The notes below the pieces were generated by a model. The model had not been told where the DNA came from. It was given only the letters and a program-made list of their open reading frames with translations, and made no database searches. Shown piece by piece: positions 37,462 through 49,289 of a stretch of DNA of 64,000 bases; the stretch's first letter is position 1; each line of letters begins with the position of its first letter. The stretch covers positions 310,001-374,000 of the forward strand of contig NZ_FMXQ01000001.1 in assembly GCF_900104485.1 (NCBI RefSeq), written 5' to 3'. The DNA is from Bauldia litoralis. Its GTDB lineage: Bacteria > Pseudomonadota > Alphaproteobacteria > Rhizobiales > Kaistiaceae. The translations under genes were made by a program, and so were the position numbers.

Positions 37462-38804
37462 TACGCAAGGCCTCACTACTCCTCGCCGGTGCGGCGTTAG
37501 GCGCGATTGTCGCCGTTACGTTCACCCAGACACAGTTTCTCGCCGGTAGTTCGGCGAACGCGGCTTCTGCCGATACCTATCGGGAACTGAATCTCTTCGG
37601 CGACGTCTTCGAGCGCATCCGCGCCGATTACGTCGAGACGCCGGACGAGAACGCCCTGATCGAATCGGCGATCAACGGCATGCTGGCCGGGCTCGACCCG
37701 CATTCCAGCTACCTCAGCCCGAAGAACTTCAAGGACATGCAGGTCCAGACCAGCGGCAAGTTCGGTGGCCTCGGCATCGAGGTGACGATGGAGGATGGCG
37801 TCATCAAGGTCGTCTCCCCGATCGACGACACGCCCGCCGCCCGTGCCGGCATCCTCGCCAGCGACCTGATCATCGCCCTCGACGGCGAACTCATCGAGGG
37901 CCTGTCCCTCAACGAGGCGGTCGAGAAGATGCGCGGCCCGATCAACACCCCGATCACGCTGACCATCAAGCGCGAGAATGTCGACAAGCCCTTCGAGGTC
38001 GAGCTCACCCGCGAGGAGATCACCATCCATTCGGTGCGCTCCCGCGAGGAAGAGGATGTCGGCTATGTCCGCATCTCCTCCTTCAACGAGCAGACCTTCG
38101 ACGGCCTGAAAGAGGCGATCGACGAGATCAACGAGAAGATCGGCAAGGCCAAGGTCAAGGGCTACATCATCGACCTTCGCAACAATCCCGGCGGTCTTCT
38201 GGATCAGGCGATCGCGGTGTCCGACGCCTTCCTCGATCGCGGCGAGATCGTCTCGACCCGCAGCCGCCACGCCGAGGAAACCCAGCGCTACAATGCCCAT
38301 TCCGGCGATCTCGCCGCGGGCAAGCCAGTGATCATCCTCGTCAATGGCGGGTCGGCCTCGGCTTCCGAGATCGTTGCCGGCGCGCTCCAGGATCATCGTC
38401 GCGCGACGATCATCGGGACGCGCTCCTTCGGCAAGGGATCGGTGCAGACCATCATCCCGCTCGGCGCCAACGGCGCGCTCCGCCTGACCACGGCCCGCTA
38501 CTTCACGCCGTCGGGCACGTCGATCCAGGCCAAGGGCATCGACCCCGACATCGAGGTCATCCAGGAGCTTCCCCCGGAACTGGCCGAAGCGGCCGGCATC
38601 GAGCCGCGCGGCGAAGCCAGCCTCAAGGGACACCTTGAAGGCGAGGACGCCGCAGCGGGCGAGGAGGAAGAGTCCGGCTCGCTGGCTTATGTCCCGTCCG
38701 ATCCGGAGGACGACAAGCAGCTTCACTACGCGCTCGACCTCCTCAACGGCCTCCAGGTGAACAGCGAGTTCCCGCCGGATCCGTCCCGCGGCATCCCGAA
38801 CTGA
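37458..38804 (+). CDS. ctpA: Carboxyl-terminal processing protease (S41)
   Basis: Periplasmic serine protease, 448 residues. N-terminal signal/anchor segment, PDZ domain (about 95-175, LGIEVTMEDGVIKVVSPIDD), then the S41 catalytic domain with the Ser in NGGSASASEIVAGAL (near 300) and Lys in GKGSVQ (near 325). Acidic low-complexity tail (about 390-420). Coupled to the envC-like gene, fitting a role in regulating cell-wall enzymes. Confidence 0.94.
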   Translation: MIRKASLLLAGAALGAIVAVTFTQTQFLAGSSANAASADTYRELNLFGDVFERIRADYVETPDENALIESAINGMLAGLDPHSSYLSPKNFKDMQVQTSGKFGGLGIEVTMEDGVIKVVSPIDDTPAARAGILASDLIIALDGELIEGLSLNEAVEKMRGPINTPITLTIKRENVDKPFEVELTREEITIHSVRSREEEDVGYVRISSFNEQTFDGLKEAIDEINEKIGKAKVKGYIIDLRNNPGGLLDQAIAVSDAFLDRGEIVSTRSRHAEETQRYNAHSGDLAAGKPVIILVNGGSASASEIVAGALQDHRRATIIGTRSFGKGSVQTIIPLGANGALRLTTARYFTPSGTSIQAKGIDPDIEVIQELPPELAEAAGIEPRGEASLKGHLEGEDAAAGEEEESGSLAYVPSDPEDDKQLHYALDLLNGLQVNSEFPPDPSRGIPN

Positions 38805-38820
38805 TCGCCAGACCCCGATT

Positions 38821-38849
38821 CCGGTGGCGCGCCTGACATGCGCCACCGG
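38821..38849 (+). terminator. Hairpin after ctpA
   Basis: A 10-bp stem CCGGTGGCGC/GCGCCACCGG (38821-38830, 38840-38849) followed by a pyrimidine-rich stretch without a true T-run. It may end or attenuate envC-ctpA transcripts. Its core resembles the ABC-operon hairpins at 4.8 and 6.8 kb. Confidence 0.5.
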
Positions 38850-38878
38850 CCCTGCCTTCCTCTTCATCGCGGACGCTG

Positions 38879-40012
38879 ATGGCGACGGATGACCTGAACA
38901 AGCCGCTGGGGCTGCCGCGAGAGCGCAAGGCGCATCGCACTCCCCTTGTCGCGCTGGTCGCCCCACCCCTGCTCATCGCCATCGGCCTGATCGCCTTCTT
39001 CGCCTTCGGCGACGGCCCGGACGATCCCGGCAACGTCGTCGCGGCGATCGACGACACCTCCCCGGACCAGACCGGCAGCGTCGGCCCCGCCCTTACCCCG
39101 GTCTACGAGGCCCAGAGCGAACCGCTGGTCGAGGTCAAGCCGACTGGTGGGCTGCGCGAAGTCCGCGGCAACGACGTCATCATCAGCGACCCGAGCAAGC
39201 CGCGGCCCATCCGCCTCGCCGCCGCTCCGTTCGAGGACCTGATCGAGGCCGACGAGAACGGCCTGCTCCCGCGGATCGGCGACGACGGCACCCGCCCGCT
39301 CGACGCCTATGCCCGCCCGGCCGGCGCGACCGAGGGCATGAAGCGGATTGCCATCGTCGTCGGCGGCATCGGCATCGAGGGCGAGGCCGGCCAGTCGGCG
39401 ATCGCCAGCCTGCCCGGCGAAGTCACCCTCGGCATCGTCCCCTATGGCGAGGACCTGCCGGCCACCGTCGCCGAAGCCCGCGCCCTCGGCCACGAGATCC
39501 TGCTCCAGTTGCCGATGGAGCCCTATAATTACCCCGACATCGACCCCGGCCCCAATACGCTGACCGTCGCCGGCGGCACCGCAAAGAACCTCGACCGGTT
39601 GCGCTGGCTGCTCGCCCAGACCACGACCTATGTCGGCGTCATGAACTATATGGGCGCCCGCTTCACCGGCGACGACCGGGCGCTGGCGCCGATCCTTGGC
39701 GATATCGCCGATCGCGGCCTGCTGTTTCTCGACGACGGCTCCTCGGCGCGCAGCCGCGTCGGTGCCTTCGCTTCCGACAGCGCCCCGGTGATCCGCGCCG
39801 ATCTCGTCCTCGATGGCGACACGGCGCCGGCGGCGATCGATGCGAGGATCAAGCAGCTTGTCGCCATCGCCAGGGAGCGCGGCTATGCCGTCGCCACCGC
39901 CACGGCCTTCCCCTCGACGATAGCCCGCATTTCGGCCTTCGCCCGGGTGGCGGAGGAGAACGGCATTGCCCTGGTGCCGGTTTCGTCCCTTGTCCGTGCC
40001 GACGGATCATGA
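38879..40012 (+). CDS. Divergent polysaccharide deacetylase family protein
   Basis: 377 residues with a single N-terminal membrane helix ([22 protein letters not shown], about 25-45), a Pro/Asp-rich linker, and a divergent NodB-like deacetylase domain (about 150-377, [39 protein letters not shown]). In alphaproteobacteria it regularly follows ctpA and precedes rppH. Probably acts in the periplasm on a polysaccharide; activity is not proven. The stop overlaps rppH by 4 bases. Confidence 0.87.
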   Translation: MATDDLNKPLGLPRERKAHRTPLVALVAPPLLIAIGLIAFFAFGDGPDDPGNVVAAIDDTSPDQTGSVGPALTPVYEAQSEPLVEVKPTGGLREVRGNDVIISDPSKPRPIRLAAAPFEDLIEADENGLLPRIGDDGTRPLDAYARPAGATEGMKRIAIVVGGIGIEGEAGQSAIASLPGEVTLGIVPYGEDLPATVAEARALGHEILLQLPMEPYNYPDIDPGPNTLTVAGGTAKNLDRLRWLLAQTTTYVGVMNYMGARFTGDDRALAPILGDIADRGLLFLDDGSSARSRVGAFASDSAPVIRADLVLDGDTAPAAIDARIKQLVAIARERGYAVATATAFPSTIARISAFARVAEENGIALVPVSSLVRADGS

Positions 40013-40551
40013 GCAAGAAGACCGGGAAGCCGAAGAAGCAGAAGAGAGCGCGCGCCGTGGAAGACCTGCCCTACCGGCCGTGCGTCGGCATCGCCCTATT
40101 CAATGCCGCCGGCCGGGTCTGGGTCGGATGCCGCGCCGACGATGGCGCGGCCGAGGCGGAGGGCGAGGGCCACTGGTGGCAGATGCCCCAGGGCGGCCTC
40201 GACGACGGCGAGGACCCGTACCAGGCGGCGCTGCGCGAACTCTACGAGGAAACCTCGGTGAAGAGCGTCAGCCTGATCCGCGAGGCGCCCGGCTGGCTCA
40301 CCTACGACCTGCCGCCGGAACTCATCGGCATTGCCTGGAAGGGACGGTATCGCGGCCAGAAGCAGAAATGGTTCGCCCTGCGTTTCGAGGGCGATGAGTC
40401 CGAGATCGACGTCCTCGATCCCGGCGACGGCGACACGCCGGAATTCTCCGAATGGCGCTGGGAAAAGCTCGACCGTCTCCCCGACCTGATCGTCCCGTTC
40501 AAGCGTCAGGTCTATGAAGGCGTCGTCTCGGCTTTCGCAGACATCCCCTAG
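40009..40551 (+). CDS. rppH: RNA pyrophosphohydrolase
   Basis: Nudix hydrolase that removes pyrophosphate from 5'-triphosphate RNA and triggers decay; 180 residues. The Nudix box is [20 protein letters not shown] near residues 63-82, preceded by WWQMPQGG. A basic Lys-rich N terminus ([13 protein letters not shown]) fits RNA binding. ATG overlaps the preceding stop. Confidence 0.93.
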   Translation: MSKKTGKPKKQKRARAVEDLPYRPCVGIALFNAAGRVWVGCRADDGAAEAEGEGHWWQMPQGGLDDGEDPYQAALRELYEETSVKSVSLIREAPGWLTYDLPPELIGIAWKGRYRGQKQKWFALRFEGDESEIDVLDPGDGDTPEFSEWRWEKLDRLPDLIVPFKRQVYEGVVSAFADIP

Positions 40552-41663
40552 CCGGCCTCGGCCAGCACCGCCTCGACCGGACGCCGCAACGACATCGGCA
40601 TCCGGGGCCCATAGCCGAACCGCACGACGAAATCCGGACGCCGGTCGCCGAGATCGAGGTGATCCGCAAACCGTCGCCGAACTGCCGCCACTTCCACCGG
40701 CTGGTTGAGAAAGGCGTGCGCGATGCCGAGACTGGTCGCGGTCAGCGCAAAGCGCTGATACGCCCTCCCTGCTTCGATCCAGCTGGCCTCGTCATTGGTC
40801 TCCGACACGAACACCATCAGGCCGGCCGAGGAGTCGACCTGTTCGACGATCCTGGCGTTCTCCGACTTGGCCGAGAAGACCAGAGGAAAGATCATCTTTC
40901 CGATCGGCCCCGGAAGCACCGGGTTCCCCGAAACCGCGGCAAACAGCCCATCGCGGGTGCTGAGCGCCTCGCCATAGCTGAACCGGATCCATCGCGTCAG
41001 TTCGGCGGCGAAAGCCGGATCGTCGATCTGCTGCGTGTTGCCGTCGACGATAAAGGCAACGATGCGGTCGATGGCGCCGCGGTCGGTGATCGAGATCGTT
41101 TCGACGCCGGTGCCGCGGCCGGCCGTTTCGAGCCTTGCGATATCTGCTGGTGAGACGCTCCTCCCGTCATAGACCGAGCGCGTGCATTGCCGGCGCGGAA
41201 TCGCCTCGGCGAGTCCTTGCGTGCCGGCTCCGCCACCCGGTTCCAGATCGATGACGATGCGTGAGCCGGCCGGGTCGAATCGCGGCGTCGCCGCCAGACC
41301 GACCAGCGGCGCCGCCTGGACGATGTTCTCGATCGCGCAGCCGAGACTGGCGAAGAGATGATGATCGTCCGGGTCGACGATCGCGCACCGCCGTTCGCGA
41401 TCGGGCGTGACGGTGATCGAATTCGCTGCAATGGCGAAGCGCCACGGCTGGGTATTGTGACTGTTGGCGGCGAGCGTGGCGTAGCGAACCAGTTCGCGGT
41501 GGCGCTCAAGGCCGGGCCCCACGGTCAGCGGACGCCGTATCGCCTCGACTTCGGCTGCCCAGGCGCTCGCGCCTTGCCGTGCCCACATGGCATATCCAAG
41601 CCCGCCGGCAACCGCTGCGCCGCCGAGTCCCGCTCCGATCGTCAAGAGTTGTCGCCGGTTCAT
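40548..41663 (-). CDS. Acg-like nitroreductase-family protein with Tat-type signal
   Basis: 371 residues. It opens [15 protein letters not shown], a twin-Arg-like signal or anchor. The nitroreductase-like fold of the Acg family follows: [18 protein letters not shown] near 68, [15 protein letters not shown]-like [19 protein letters not shown] near 300, and a C-terminal [19 protein letters not shown]. Probably FMN-binding; in mycobacteria Acg is thought to sequester FMN. ATG at 41663 is preceded by GAGGGAG at an ideal distance; ATG 41687 lacks one. It is convergent with rppH, stops overlapping by 4 bases. Confidence 0.8.
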   Translation of the reverse strand: MNRRQLLTIGAGLGGAAVAGGLGYAMWARQGASAWAAEVEAIRRPLTVGPGLERHRELVRYATLAANSHNTQPWRFAIAANSITVTPDRERRCAIVDPDDHHLFASLGCAIENIVQAAPLVGLAATPRFDPAGSRIVIDLEPGGGAGTQGLAEAIPRRQCTRSVYDGRSVSPADIARLETAGRGTGVETISITDRGAIDRIVAFIVDGNTQQIDDPAFAAELTRWIRFSYGEALSTRDGLFAAVSGNPVLPGPIGKMIFPLVFSAKSENARIVEQVDSSAGLMVFVSETNDEASWIEAGRAYQRFALTATSLGIAHAFLNQPVEVAAVRRRFADHLDLGDRRPDFVVRFGYGPRMPMSLRRPVEAVLAEAG

Positions 41664-41745
41664 GGCCCGCTCCCTCGGGAGCAGCATCGCCTGTGGCGGG
41701 AGCCGGCGCGTTGACGCCGGTCAAACCGGCTTTGCCGGAGCGCAG

Positions 41746-41768
41746 AAAACCCGGCGGCGACCGCCGGT
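41746..41768 (-). terminator. Rho-independent terminator of the atp operon
   Basis: On the minus strand a 7-bp stem CCGGCGG/CCGCCGG with a 3-base loop (41767-41751) is followed by GTTTTC, 12 bases after the atpC stop codon. Confidence 0.75.
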
Positions 41769-41779
41769 GTTCTGTCGGA

Positions 41780-42184
41780 TCAGGCGGCGGCCTTGGCCGC
41801 CTGGACTTCCTGGAGCTGGTTGAGACGCATCTCCGCCGCCGCCTTGGCTACCGGATCGGGGGCGTCGTTCACGTCTTCCTGAGCGTTTTGCACTTCCTGC
41901 GCCAGCGTCGCCGCGTCGAGTTCCGACAGCGGCATCGCCTGCTCGGCCAAAATGGTCAGCCCGTCGGGGCCGACATCGGCAAAGCCGCCGCGAACGAAGA
42001 TCAGTTCGGTGTCGCCGCCACGCTGGACCTCGACCACGCCGGGCCGCAGCGTCGACATCTGGGGCGCATGGCCCTTGAGCACCGCGAAATAGCCCTCGGT
42101 CCCCGGAACCACCACCTGGTCGACCGGCTCCGACACCAGGAGCTTCTCCGGCGCTACCAGTTCGAACTGAAACGGATCAGCCAT
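41780..42184 (-). CDS. atpC: F1 ATP synthase epsilon subunit
   Basis: Central-stalk subunit that modulates ATPase activity; 134 residues. FQFELVAPEKLLVSEPVDQVVVPG at the N terminus is the beta-sandwich domain, and the C-terminal helices (about 88-134) are present. Last gene of atpHAGDC. ATG with AGGGAACGAAG upstream. Confidence 0.96.
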   Translation of the reverse strand: MADPFQFELVAPEKLLVSEPVDQVVVPGTEGYFAVLKGHAPQMSTLRPGVVEVQRGGDTELIFVRGGFADVGPDGLTILAEQAMPLSELDAATLAQEVQNAQEDVNDAPDPVAKAAAEMRLNQLQEVQAAKAAA

Positions 42185-42255
42185 CTTCGTTCCCTAATTC
42201 ACGCGGGCGACGACCGGCCGGCGAGGCCGGCTGGTCGCACACGACAAGCGCCTGA

Positions 42256-43725
<1,470 letters not shown>

Positions 43726-43745
43726 CTACCTCTGCTGGAGTCCGT

Positions 43746-44624
43746 TCAGAGCGCCTCGGCGCCCGAAATGATTTCGATGAGTTCCTTGGTGATTTGCGCC
43801 TGACGCGTCCGGTTGTAGTTCAGCGTCAGCGCATCGATCATTTCGCCGGCATTGCGGGTCGCGCTGTCCATTGCCGACATCTTCGCGCCCATCTCCGAGG
43901 CCGCGTTCTCCAGCAATGCCCGGAAAATCTGGACCGAAAGGTTGCGCGGCAACAGGTCGGCGAGAATCGCTTCCTCGTCCGGCTCGTATTCGTAGGCGGC
44001 GCCCTCGCCGGCCGATTCGGGATCCACCTTGATCTCGGCCGGGATGAGTTGCTGCGCCGTCGGCACCTGGCTGATCACCGACTTGAACTCGGCGTAATAG
44101 ACGGTGCAGACGTCGAAAGCGCCCTCGGCGTAGAGGTCCAGAACCTTCTGGCCAACCTTGTCGGCATCGGTGAAAGCCAGCCGCTTGACGGCGCGCAGGT
44201 CGATCAACTCGATGATCTGCTTCGGGAAGCGCCGGCGAAGGATGTCATAGCCCTTCTTGCCGACGCAGAGGATCTTGACCGTCTTGCCTTCGCTCGTCAG
44301 GCGAACCGCATGGTCGCGCGCCAGACGGGCGATCGAGGAGTTGAACGCGCCGCAAAGCCCGCGCTCCGCCGTGCAGACGACCAGCAGGTGGACATCGTCA
44401 CGGCCGGTACCGGACAGCAGCGCCGGCGCGTCGTCGCGGCCGGAGAAGGTCGTCGCCAGGTTGGCGAGCACCGCATTCATCCGCGACGAATACGGACGCG
44501 CCGCCTCGGCCGCGGCCTGCGCCCGGCGCAGCTTGGAAGCCGCCACCATCTGCATGGCTCGCGTGATCTTTTGCGTCGCCTTGACCGAGGCGATGCGATT
44601 GCGCAGTTCCTTGAGGCTAGCCAT
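43746..44624 (-). CDS. atpG: F1 ATP synthase gamma subunit
   Basis: Rotor shaft, 292 residues. Conserved N terminus [20 protein letters not shown] and C terminus [22 protein letters not shown] are intact. Lies 35 bases after atpA and 23 bases before atpD. Confidence 0.97.
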   Translation of the reverse strand: MASLKELRNRIASVKATQKITRAMQMVAASKLRRAQAAAEAARPYSSRMNAVLANLATTFSGRDDAPALLSGTGRDDVHLLVVCTAERGLCGAFNSSIARLARDHAVRLTSEGKTVKILCVGKKGYDILRRRFPKQIIELIDLRAVKRLAFTDADKVGQKVLDLYAEGAFDVCTVYYAEFKSVISQVPTAQQLIPAEIKVDPESAGEGAAYEYEPDEEAILADLLPRNLSVQIFRALLENAASEMGAKMSAMDSATRNAGEMIDALTLNYNRTRQAQITKELIEIISGAEAL

Positions 44625-44659
44625 GGCTCAGAAGCCTGTCATCCGTTTGGGTTCAAGCC

Positions 44660-46189
44660 TCACACGAAAGCCTTGGCGAAGGCGTCAGCCGCCGCCCGCA
44701 GGCGCTCGGTCGAGCTGTCGTTCAGGGCCCCCTTCTCGCGAATCTCGTCGAGCAGGTCCTTGTGCTCGGTGCGCATCAGGGCGAGGAAGCCGGTCTCGAA
44801 CTCGCCGACCTTGTTGACCGGCAGGGTGTCGAGATAACCGTTCACGCCGGTGAAGATCACGGCGACCTGCTCTTCGACCTTGAGCGGCGAGAACTGCGGC
44901 TGCTTGAGAAGCTCGGTCAGCCGGGCGCCACGATTGAGCAGCCGCTGGGTCGCGGCGTCGAGGTCCGAGCCGAACTGGGCGAAGGCCGCCATTTCACGAT
45001 ACTGGGCCAGTTCGCCCTTGATCGGTCCGGCGACCTGCTTCATCGCCTTGATCTGGGCGGCCGAGCCGACGCGGGACACCGAGAGGCCGACGTTCACCGC
45101 CGGGCGGATGCCCTGGTAGAACAGGTCGGTCTCGAGGAAGATCTGGCCGTCGGTGATCGAGATGACGTTGGTCGGGATATAGGCCGACACGTCGTTGGCC
45201 TGGGTTTCGATGATCGGCAGCGCCGTCAGCGAGCCCGAACCGTTTTCCTCGTTGAGCTTCGCGGCCCGCTCGAGCAGGCGCGAATGGAGGTAGAACACGT
45301 CGCCCGGATAGGCTTCACGGCCCGGCGGACGACGAAGCAGCAGCGACATCTGGCGATAGGCGACGGCCTGCTTGGACAGATCGTCATAGACGATTAGCGC
45401 ATGCATGCCGTTGTCGCGGAAGAACTCGCCCATCGTGCAGCCGGTGAACGGCGCCAGATACTGGAGCGGCGCCGGCTCGGAGGCGGTCGCGGCGACGACG
45501 ATCGAATATTCGAGCGCACCATTTTCCTCGAGAACCTTGACGAGCTGCGCGACGCTCGACCGCTTCTGGCCGATGGCGACATAGACGCAATAGAGCTTCT
45601 TCGACTCGTCGTCGGTGGCGTTGACCGATTTCTGGTTGAGGATCGCATCCATCGCGATGGCGGTCTTGCCGGTCTGGCGATCGCCGATGATCAGCTCGCG
45701 CTGGCCACGGCCGACCGGGATCAGCGCGTCGATCGCCTTGAGGCCGGTCTGCATCGGCTCATGCACCGAGCGGCGCGGAATGATGCCCGGCGCCTTGACG
45801 TCGACCCGCTTGCGCTCGCTCGATTCGATCGGCCCCTTGCCGTCGATCGGATTGCCGAGACCGTCGACGACGCGGCCGAGCAGGCCCTTGCCGACCGGCA
45901 CCTCGACGATGGCGCCGGTCCGCTTGACCGTGTCGCCTTCCTTGATGTCCCGGTCGTCGCCGAAGATCACGACACCGACATTGTCGGTCTCGAGGTTCAG
46001 CGTCATGCCGCGGATGCCGCCGGGGAATTCGACCATCTCGCCCGCCTGGACGTTGTCGAGCCCGTAGATGCGGGCAATACCGTCACCGACCGACAGGACC
46101 TGTCCGACTTCGGAGACTTCCGCCTCCTTGCCGAAATTCTTGATCTGGTCCTTGAGGATCGCGGAGATTTCTGCGGCCCGGATTTCCAT
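44660..46189 (-). CDS. atpA: F1 ATP synthase alpha subunit
   Basis: Non-catalytic nucleotide-binding subunit, 509 residues, with Walker [12 protein letters not shown] near 169 and [30 protein letters not shown]-region residues near 268-297. ATG shares one base with the atpH stop codon, so the two are coupled. Confidence 0.98.
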   Translation of the reverse strand: MEIRAAEISAILKDQIKNFGKEAEVSEVGQVLSVGDGIARIYGLDNVQAGEMVEFPGGIRGMTLNLETDNVGVVIFGDDRDIKEGDTVKRTGAIVEVPVGKGLLGRVVDGLGNPIDGKGPIESSERKRVDVKAPGIIPRRSVHEPMQTGLKAIDALIPVGRGQRELIIGDRQTGKTAIAMDAILNQKSVNATDDESKKLYCVYVAIGQKRSSVAQLVKVLEENGALEYSIVVAATASEPAPLQYLAPFTGCTMGEFFRDNGMHALIVYDDLSKQAVAYRQMSLLLRRPPGREAYPGDVFYLHSRLLERAAKLNEENGSGSLTALPIIETQANDVSAYIPTNVISITDGQIFLETDLFYQGIRPAVNVGLSVSRVGSAAQIKAMKQVAGPIKGELAQYREMAAFAQFGSDLDAATQRLLNRGARLTELLKQPQFSPLKVEEQVAVIFTGVNGYLDTLPVNKVGEFETGFLALMRTEHKDLLDEIREKGALNDSSTERLRAAADAFAKAFV

Positions 46190-46749
46190 CAGCCGACCTC
46201 TTTCATAGCGAGCTTGAGTGAGCTGAGTTTTGTCCTCAGCGAAGAATCGATCATGCGGCTACCGACCTTGACGATCAGCCCGCCGATCAGCGCGGGATCG
46301 ACACGGGCGTCGAGAGCGACGTCCTTGCCGAGAGAGTCTTTCAATGCGGCCTTGAGCGCCGACACCTGGGCGTCGGTCAACGGCTCGGCGCTGGTCACCT
46401 CCGCGGTCGTCTCGCCGCGGTGGGCCGCCATCATCCGGCGGAAGGCGGTGATGATGCCCGGCACGGCGAAAAGCCGCCGGTTCTTCGCCACCAACTGGAA
46501 GAAGTTCGCCACGAGTCCCTTGATCTCGGCTTTCTCGAGGACGGCGCTGACGCCGCGCAATTGCTCCTCGGCCGAATAGATCGGGCTGCGGATGAAGCTC
46601 TGCAGGTCGTCGCTCTGGTCGTGCATGGAGGCGAAACGCCCCACGTCCGCCTCGAGCTCGGCCAGTGCCTTGTCATCCTCGGCAAGCTCGAACAGAGCCG
46701 TCGCGTAGCGCTCTGCAAGCCCCGAAACGGGAGATGAATTGTCCGCCAC
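46189..46749 (-). CDS. atpH: F1 ATP synthase delta subunit
   Basis: Peripheral-stalk subunit (OSCP type), 186 residues. [18 protein letters not shown] at the N terminus and [25 protein letters not shown] near the C terminus are conserved. GTG start at 46749. It is the first gene of the operon; the Fo genes are not in the window, as usual in this class. The 264-base gap upstream (46750-47013) must hold the promoter, which I could not define. Confidence 0.95.
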   Translation of the reverse strand: MADNSSPVSGLAERYATALFELAEDDKALAELEADVGRFASMHDQSDDLQSFIRSPIYSAEEQLRGVSAVLEKAEIKGLVANFFQLVAKNRRLFAVPGIITAFRRMMAAHRGETTAEVTSAEPLTDAQVSALKAALKDSLGKDVALDARVDPALIGGLIVKVGSRMIDSSLRTKLSSLKLAMKEVG

Positions 46750-47013
46750 CTGTTCCCAGTTCTCCGACGCGCGAGGCCTCTGAAGCGAAGCCTGGCTAAT
46801 TTCTGTTCAAGGCCTTGAACGGATTGAGTTCTTGGAATGAGGTGACTTTCGCCACGTCAGACCCACCCCTTATTCGCCGGTTCGATTAGCATAGGCCCCT
46901 AGTCAGGGCAACATGGCCAGACGCCTAGAATCCGGTCGACTTGTCGCGGTGCAGCGAAAGTCGCCTCCTTTGCCTGCACCGGAGGCAAACCCGGGCGCGC
47001 CCGATCGCCTCGA

Positions 47014-49188
47014 TCACATGAAGCTCTGCGGGTCGATATCGATCTGCACCCGCAGGTTCCCGCGCGGACGCGGTGCCGCCGCCAGCCAGTCGCGCAGGAA
47101 CGTCTGGATATCCGTATTGCGCGGCGCCTGGACCAGCAGCCGGAACCGGTGCCGGCCGCGGATCACCGCCAGCGGCGCCTCCGCCGGCCCCAGCACCTGG
47201 ATCGATTCGGCCCGTGGCTCGGCCCGCCGGAAGGCGCCCGCATAAGCCTGGGTTTCGCCGCGGTCGATACCGGAGATGACGATGCCGACCAGCCGGCCGA
47301 AGGGCGGCAGACCGGCCGCCCGCCGCGCCGCGATCTCGCTGGTGTAGAAGGCCTCGCGGTCGCCGGAGACGATCGCGCGGATGACCGGATGCTCGGGCGC
47401 ATAGGTCTGGAGCAGCGCCCGGCTCGCCCCGCCGGCCCGCCCGGCCCGGCCGGTCACCTGGCTGAGGAGCTGGAAGGTCCGCTCCGCCGCCCGCATGTCG
47501 CCGAAGGCCAGGCCGAGGTCGCCGTCGACCACCCCGACCAGCGTCAGCAGCGGAAAATTGTGCCCCTTGGCGACCAGTTGGGTGCCGATGACGATATCGA
47601 CCTCCCCCTTGGCGATCGCCTGCAGGTCGAGCCGCAGGCGCTGGATGCCGCCGGCCATGTCGCTCGACATGACGATGGTCCGCGCTTCTGGAAACCGCGC
47701 CGCGACCTCCTCGGCCAGCCGCTCCACCCCGGGACCGACCGCCACCAGACTCTCGGTATCGCCGCAGTTCGGACAATGGTCGGGCCGTGGCTCCGAGTGG
47801 CCGCAATGGTGGCAGAGCAGCGCCCCGCGAAACCGATGCTCGACCAGCCATGTCGAACAGTTCGGGCACTGGAAGCGATGACCGCAGGTCCGGCAGAGCG
47901 TCAGCGGCGCATAGCCCCGTCGGTTGAGAAAGAGCAGCGCCTGCTGCTTCTGCTCCAGCGTCTCGGCCACCGCCGCGACCAGCGGCGGCGACAGGAACCG
48001 CCCGCGCTCCGGCGGATTTGCCCGCATGTCGATGGACGCGATCTCCGGCAGCTTCGCCTCGGCGTAGCGATCCGACAGCACGATCCGCCGGTAGCGCCCC
48101 GAATCGGCGTTGACCCGGCTTTCGATCGACGGCGTTGCCGAGGACAGCACCAGCGGGAATCCGGCCAGCTTCCCCCGCACCACCGCCATGTCCCGCGCAT
48201 TGTAGAAGACGCGATCCTCCTGCTTGTAGGCGAGGTCGTGCTCCTCGTCGACGACGATCAGGCCAAGCTCCCTGAACGGCAGGAACAGCGCCGACCGCGC
48301 CCCGATCACCGCCCGGATCGCGCCCGTCGCCACGCCGCGCCACACCCGGTCGCGCAGCCGCGGCGCGACCTCCGAATGCCATTCCGCCGGGGCGGTGCCG
48401 AAGCGTGCCGCGAAGCGTTCGAGGAAGGCCCCGGTCAGCGCGATCTCCGGGATCAGGATCAGCACCTGCCTGCCCGCGTCGAGCGCTGCCGCGACCGCCT
48501 CGAAATAGACCTCGGTCTTGCCCGAGCCGGTAATGCCGTCGAGCAGCGTCACCGAGAAGCCGCCATCGGCGACCGCCTTGCGCAATGCGTCCGCCGCCGC
48601 CTGCTGCTCGGTATTCAGTACCGGCACCGCGTGATGGGTGTCGGGCGGCTGCGCCACCGGCCGCGCCGGCATCGCGACCGCCGCCAGCGTCCCCGCCTCG
48701 ACCAGCCCGGCGACCACACCGGTGCTGACCGACGCCGCGGCGGCCAGGCCCGATTTCGACCACGCCCCGCCATCCTCCAGAACCGAAAGCACCCGCTGCC
48801 GCGCCGCCGTCATCCGCTCCGGCGGCGGCCCGGCAAGCCGCACCCCGACGATCGGCGGCTCCGGCTCCAGCCCGCCGCGCGCCCGCAGCACCATGCGCAG
48901 CACCATGCCCCGCGTCGTCAGCGTGTAGTCGGCGATCCAGTCGACAAAGGCGCGCAGGTCCTTGAGCAGCGGTGGCGCGTCGAGTTTCTCGACGATCGGC
49001 CGAAGCCGGTTATGCCCGATCTCCGCGTCCGGCGGATCGTCCCAGACGACGCCGATCACGTCGCGGGTGCCAAGCGGCACCGCGACGATATCGCCGGGCG
49101 CGACCGTCAACTCGGCCGGAACGCCATAGCTGTAGGTCCCGGCAACGGCGACGGGCAGGAGGACGGAAACCGTCTGCGCGGCAGGCAC
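47014..49188 (-). CDS. priA: Primosomal protein N' (replication restart helicase PriA)
   Basis: 3'-5' DNA helicase that reloads the replisome at stalled forks; 724 residues, the family size. N-terminal DNA-binding domain (VLLPVAVAGTYSYGVP...), Walker A DGITGSGKTEVYF near 215, DEEH box VVDEEHDLAYKQ near 310, and the Zn-binding Cys array CRTCGHRFQCPNC...CHHCGH...CPNCGD near 430-480. I prefer GTG 49188 because CGGAGA lies 4 bases upstream and it matches the usual N terminus; reading to 49737 would run through the neighbouring gene. Confidence 0.93.
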   Translation of the reverse strand: MPAAQTVSVLLPVAVAGTYSYGVPAELTVAPGDIVAVPLGTRDVIGVVWDDPPDAEIGHNRLRPIVEKLDAPPLLKDLRAFVDWIADYTLTTRGMVLRMVLRARGGLEPEPPIVGVRLAGPPPERMTAARQRVLSVLEDGGAWSKSGLAAAASVSTGVVAGLVEAGTLAAVAMPARPVAQPPDTHHAVPVLNTEQQAAADALRKAVADGGFSVTLLDGITGSGKTEVYFEAVAAALDAGRQVLILIPEIALTGAFLERFAARFGTAPAEWHSEVAPRLRDRVWRGVATGAIRAVIGARSALFLPFRELGLIVVDEEHDLAYKQEDRVFYNARDMAVVRGKLAGFPLVLSSATPSIESRVNADSGRYRRIVLSDRYAEAKLPEIASIDMRANPPERGRFLSPPLVAAVAETLEQKQQALLFLNRRGYAPLTLCRTCGHRFQCPNCSTWLVEHRFRGALLCHHCGHSEPRPDHCPNCGDTESLVAVGPGVERLAEEVAARFPEARTIVMSSDMAGGIQRLRLDLQAIAKGEVDIVIGTQLVAKGHNFPLLTLVGVVDGDLGLAFGDMRAAERTFQLLSQVTGRAGRAGGASRALLQTYAPEHPVIRAIVSGDREAFYTSEIAARRAAGLPPFGRLVGIVISGIDRGETQAYAGAFRRAEPRAESIQVLGPAEAPLAVIRGRHRFRLLVQAPRNTDIQTFLRDWLAAAPRPRGNLRVQIDIDPQSFM

Positions 49189-49289
49189 CTTTTCTCCGAA
49201 TCTTCGATTGTCGGGCTCGATTCCCACGCCGACGATGACCGCCCGGCCCTTGAAAGAAAAGCCCGAACGGTCAAACCACGGCGCGCTGC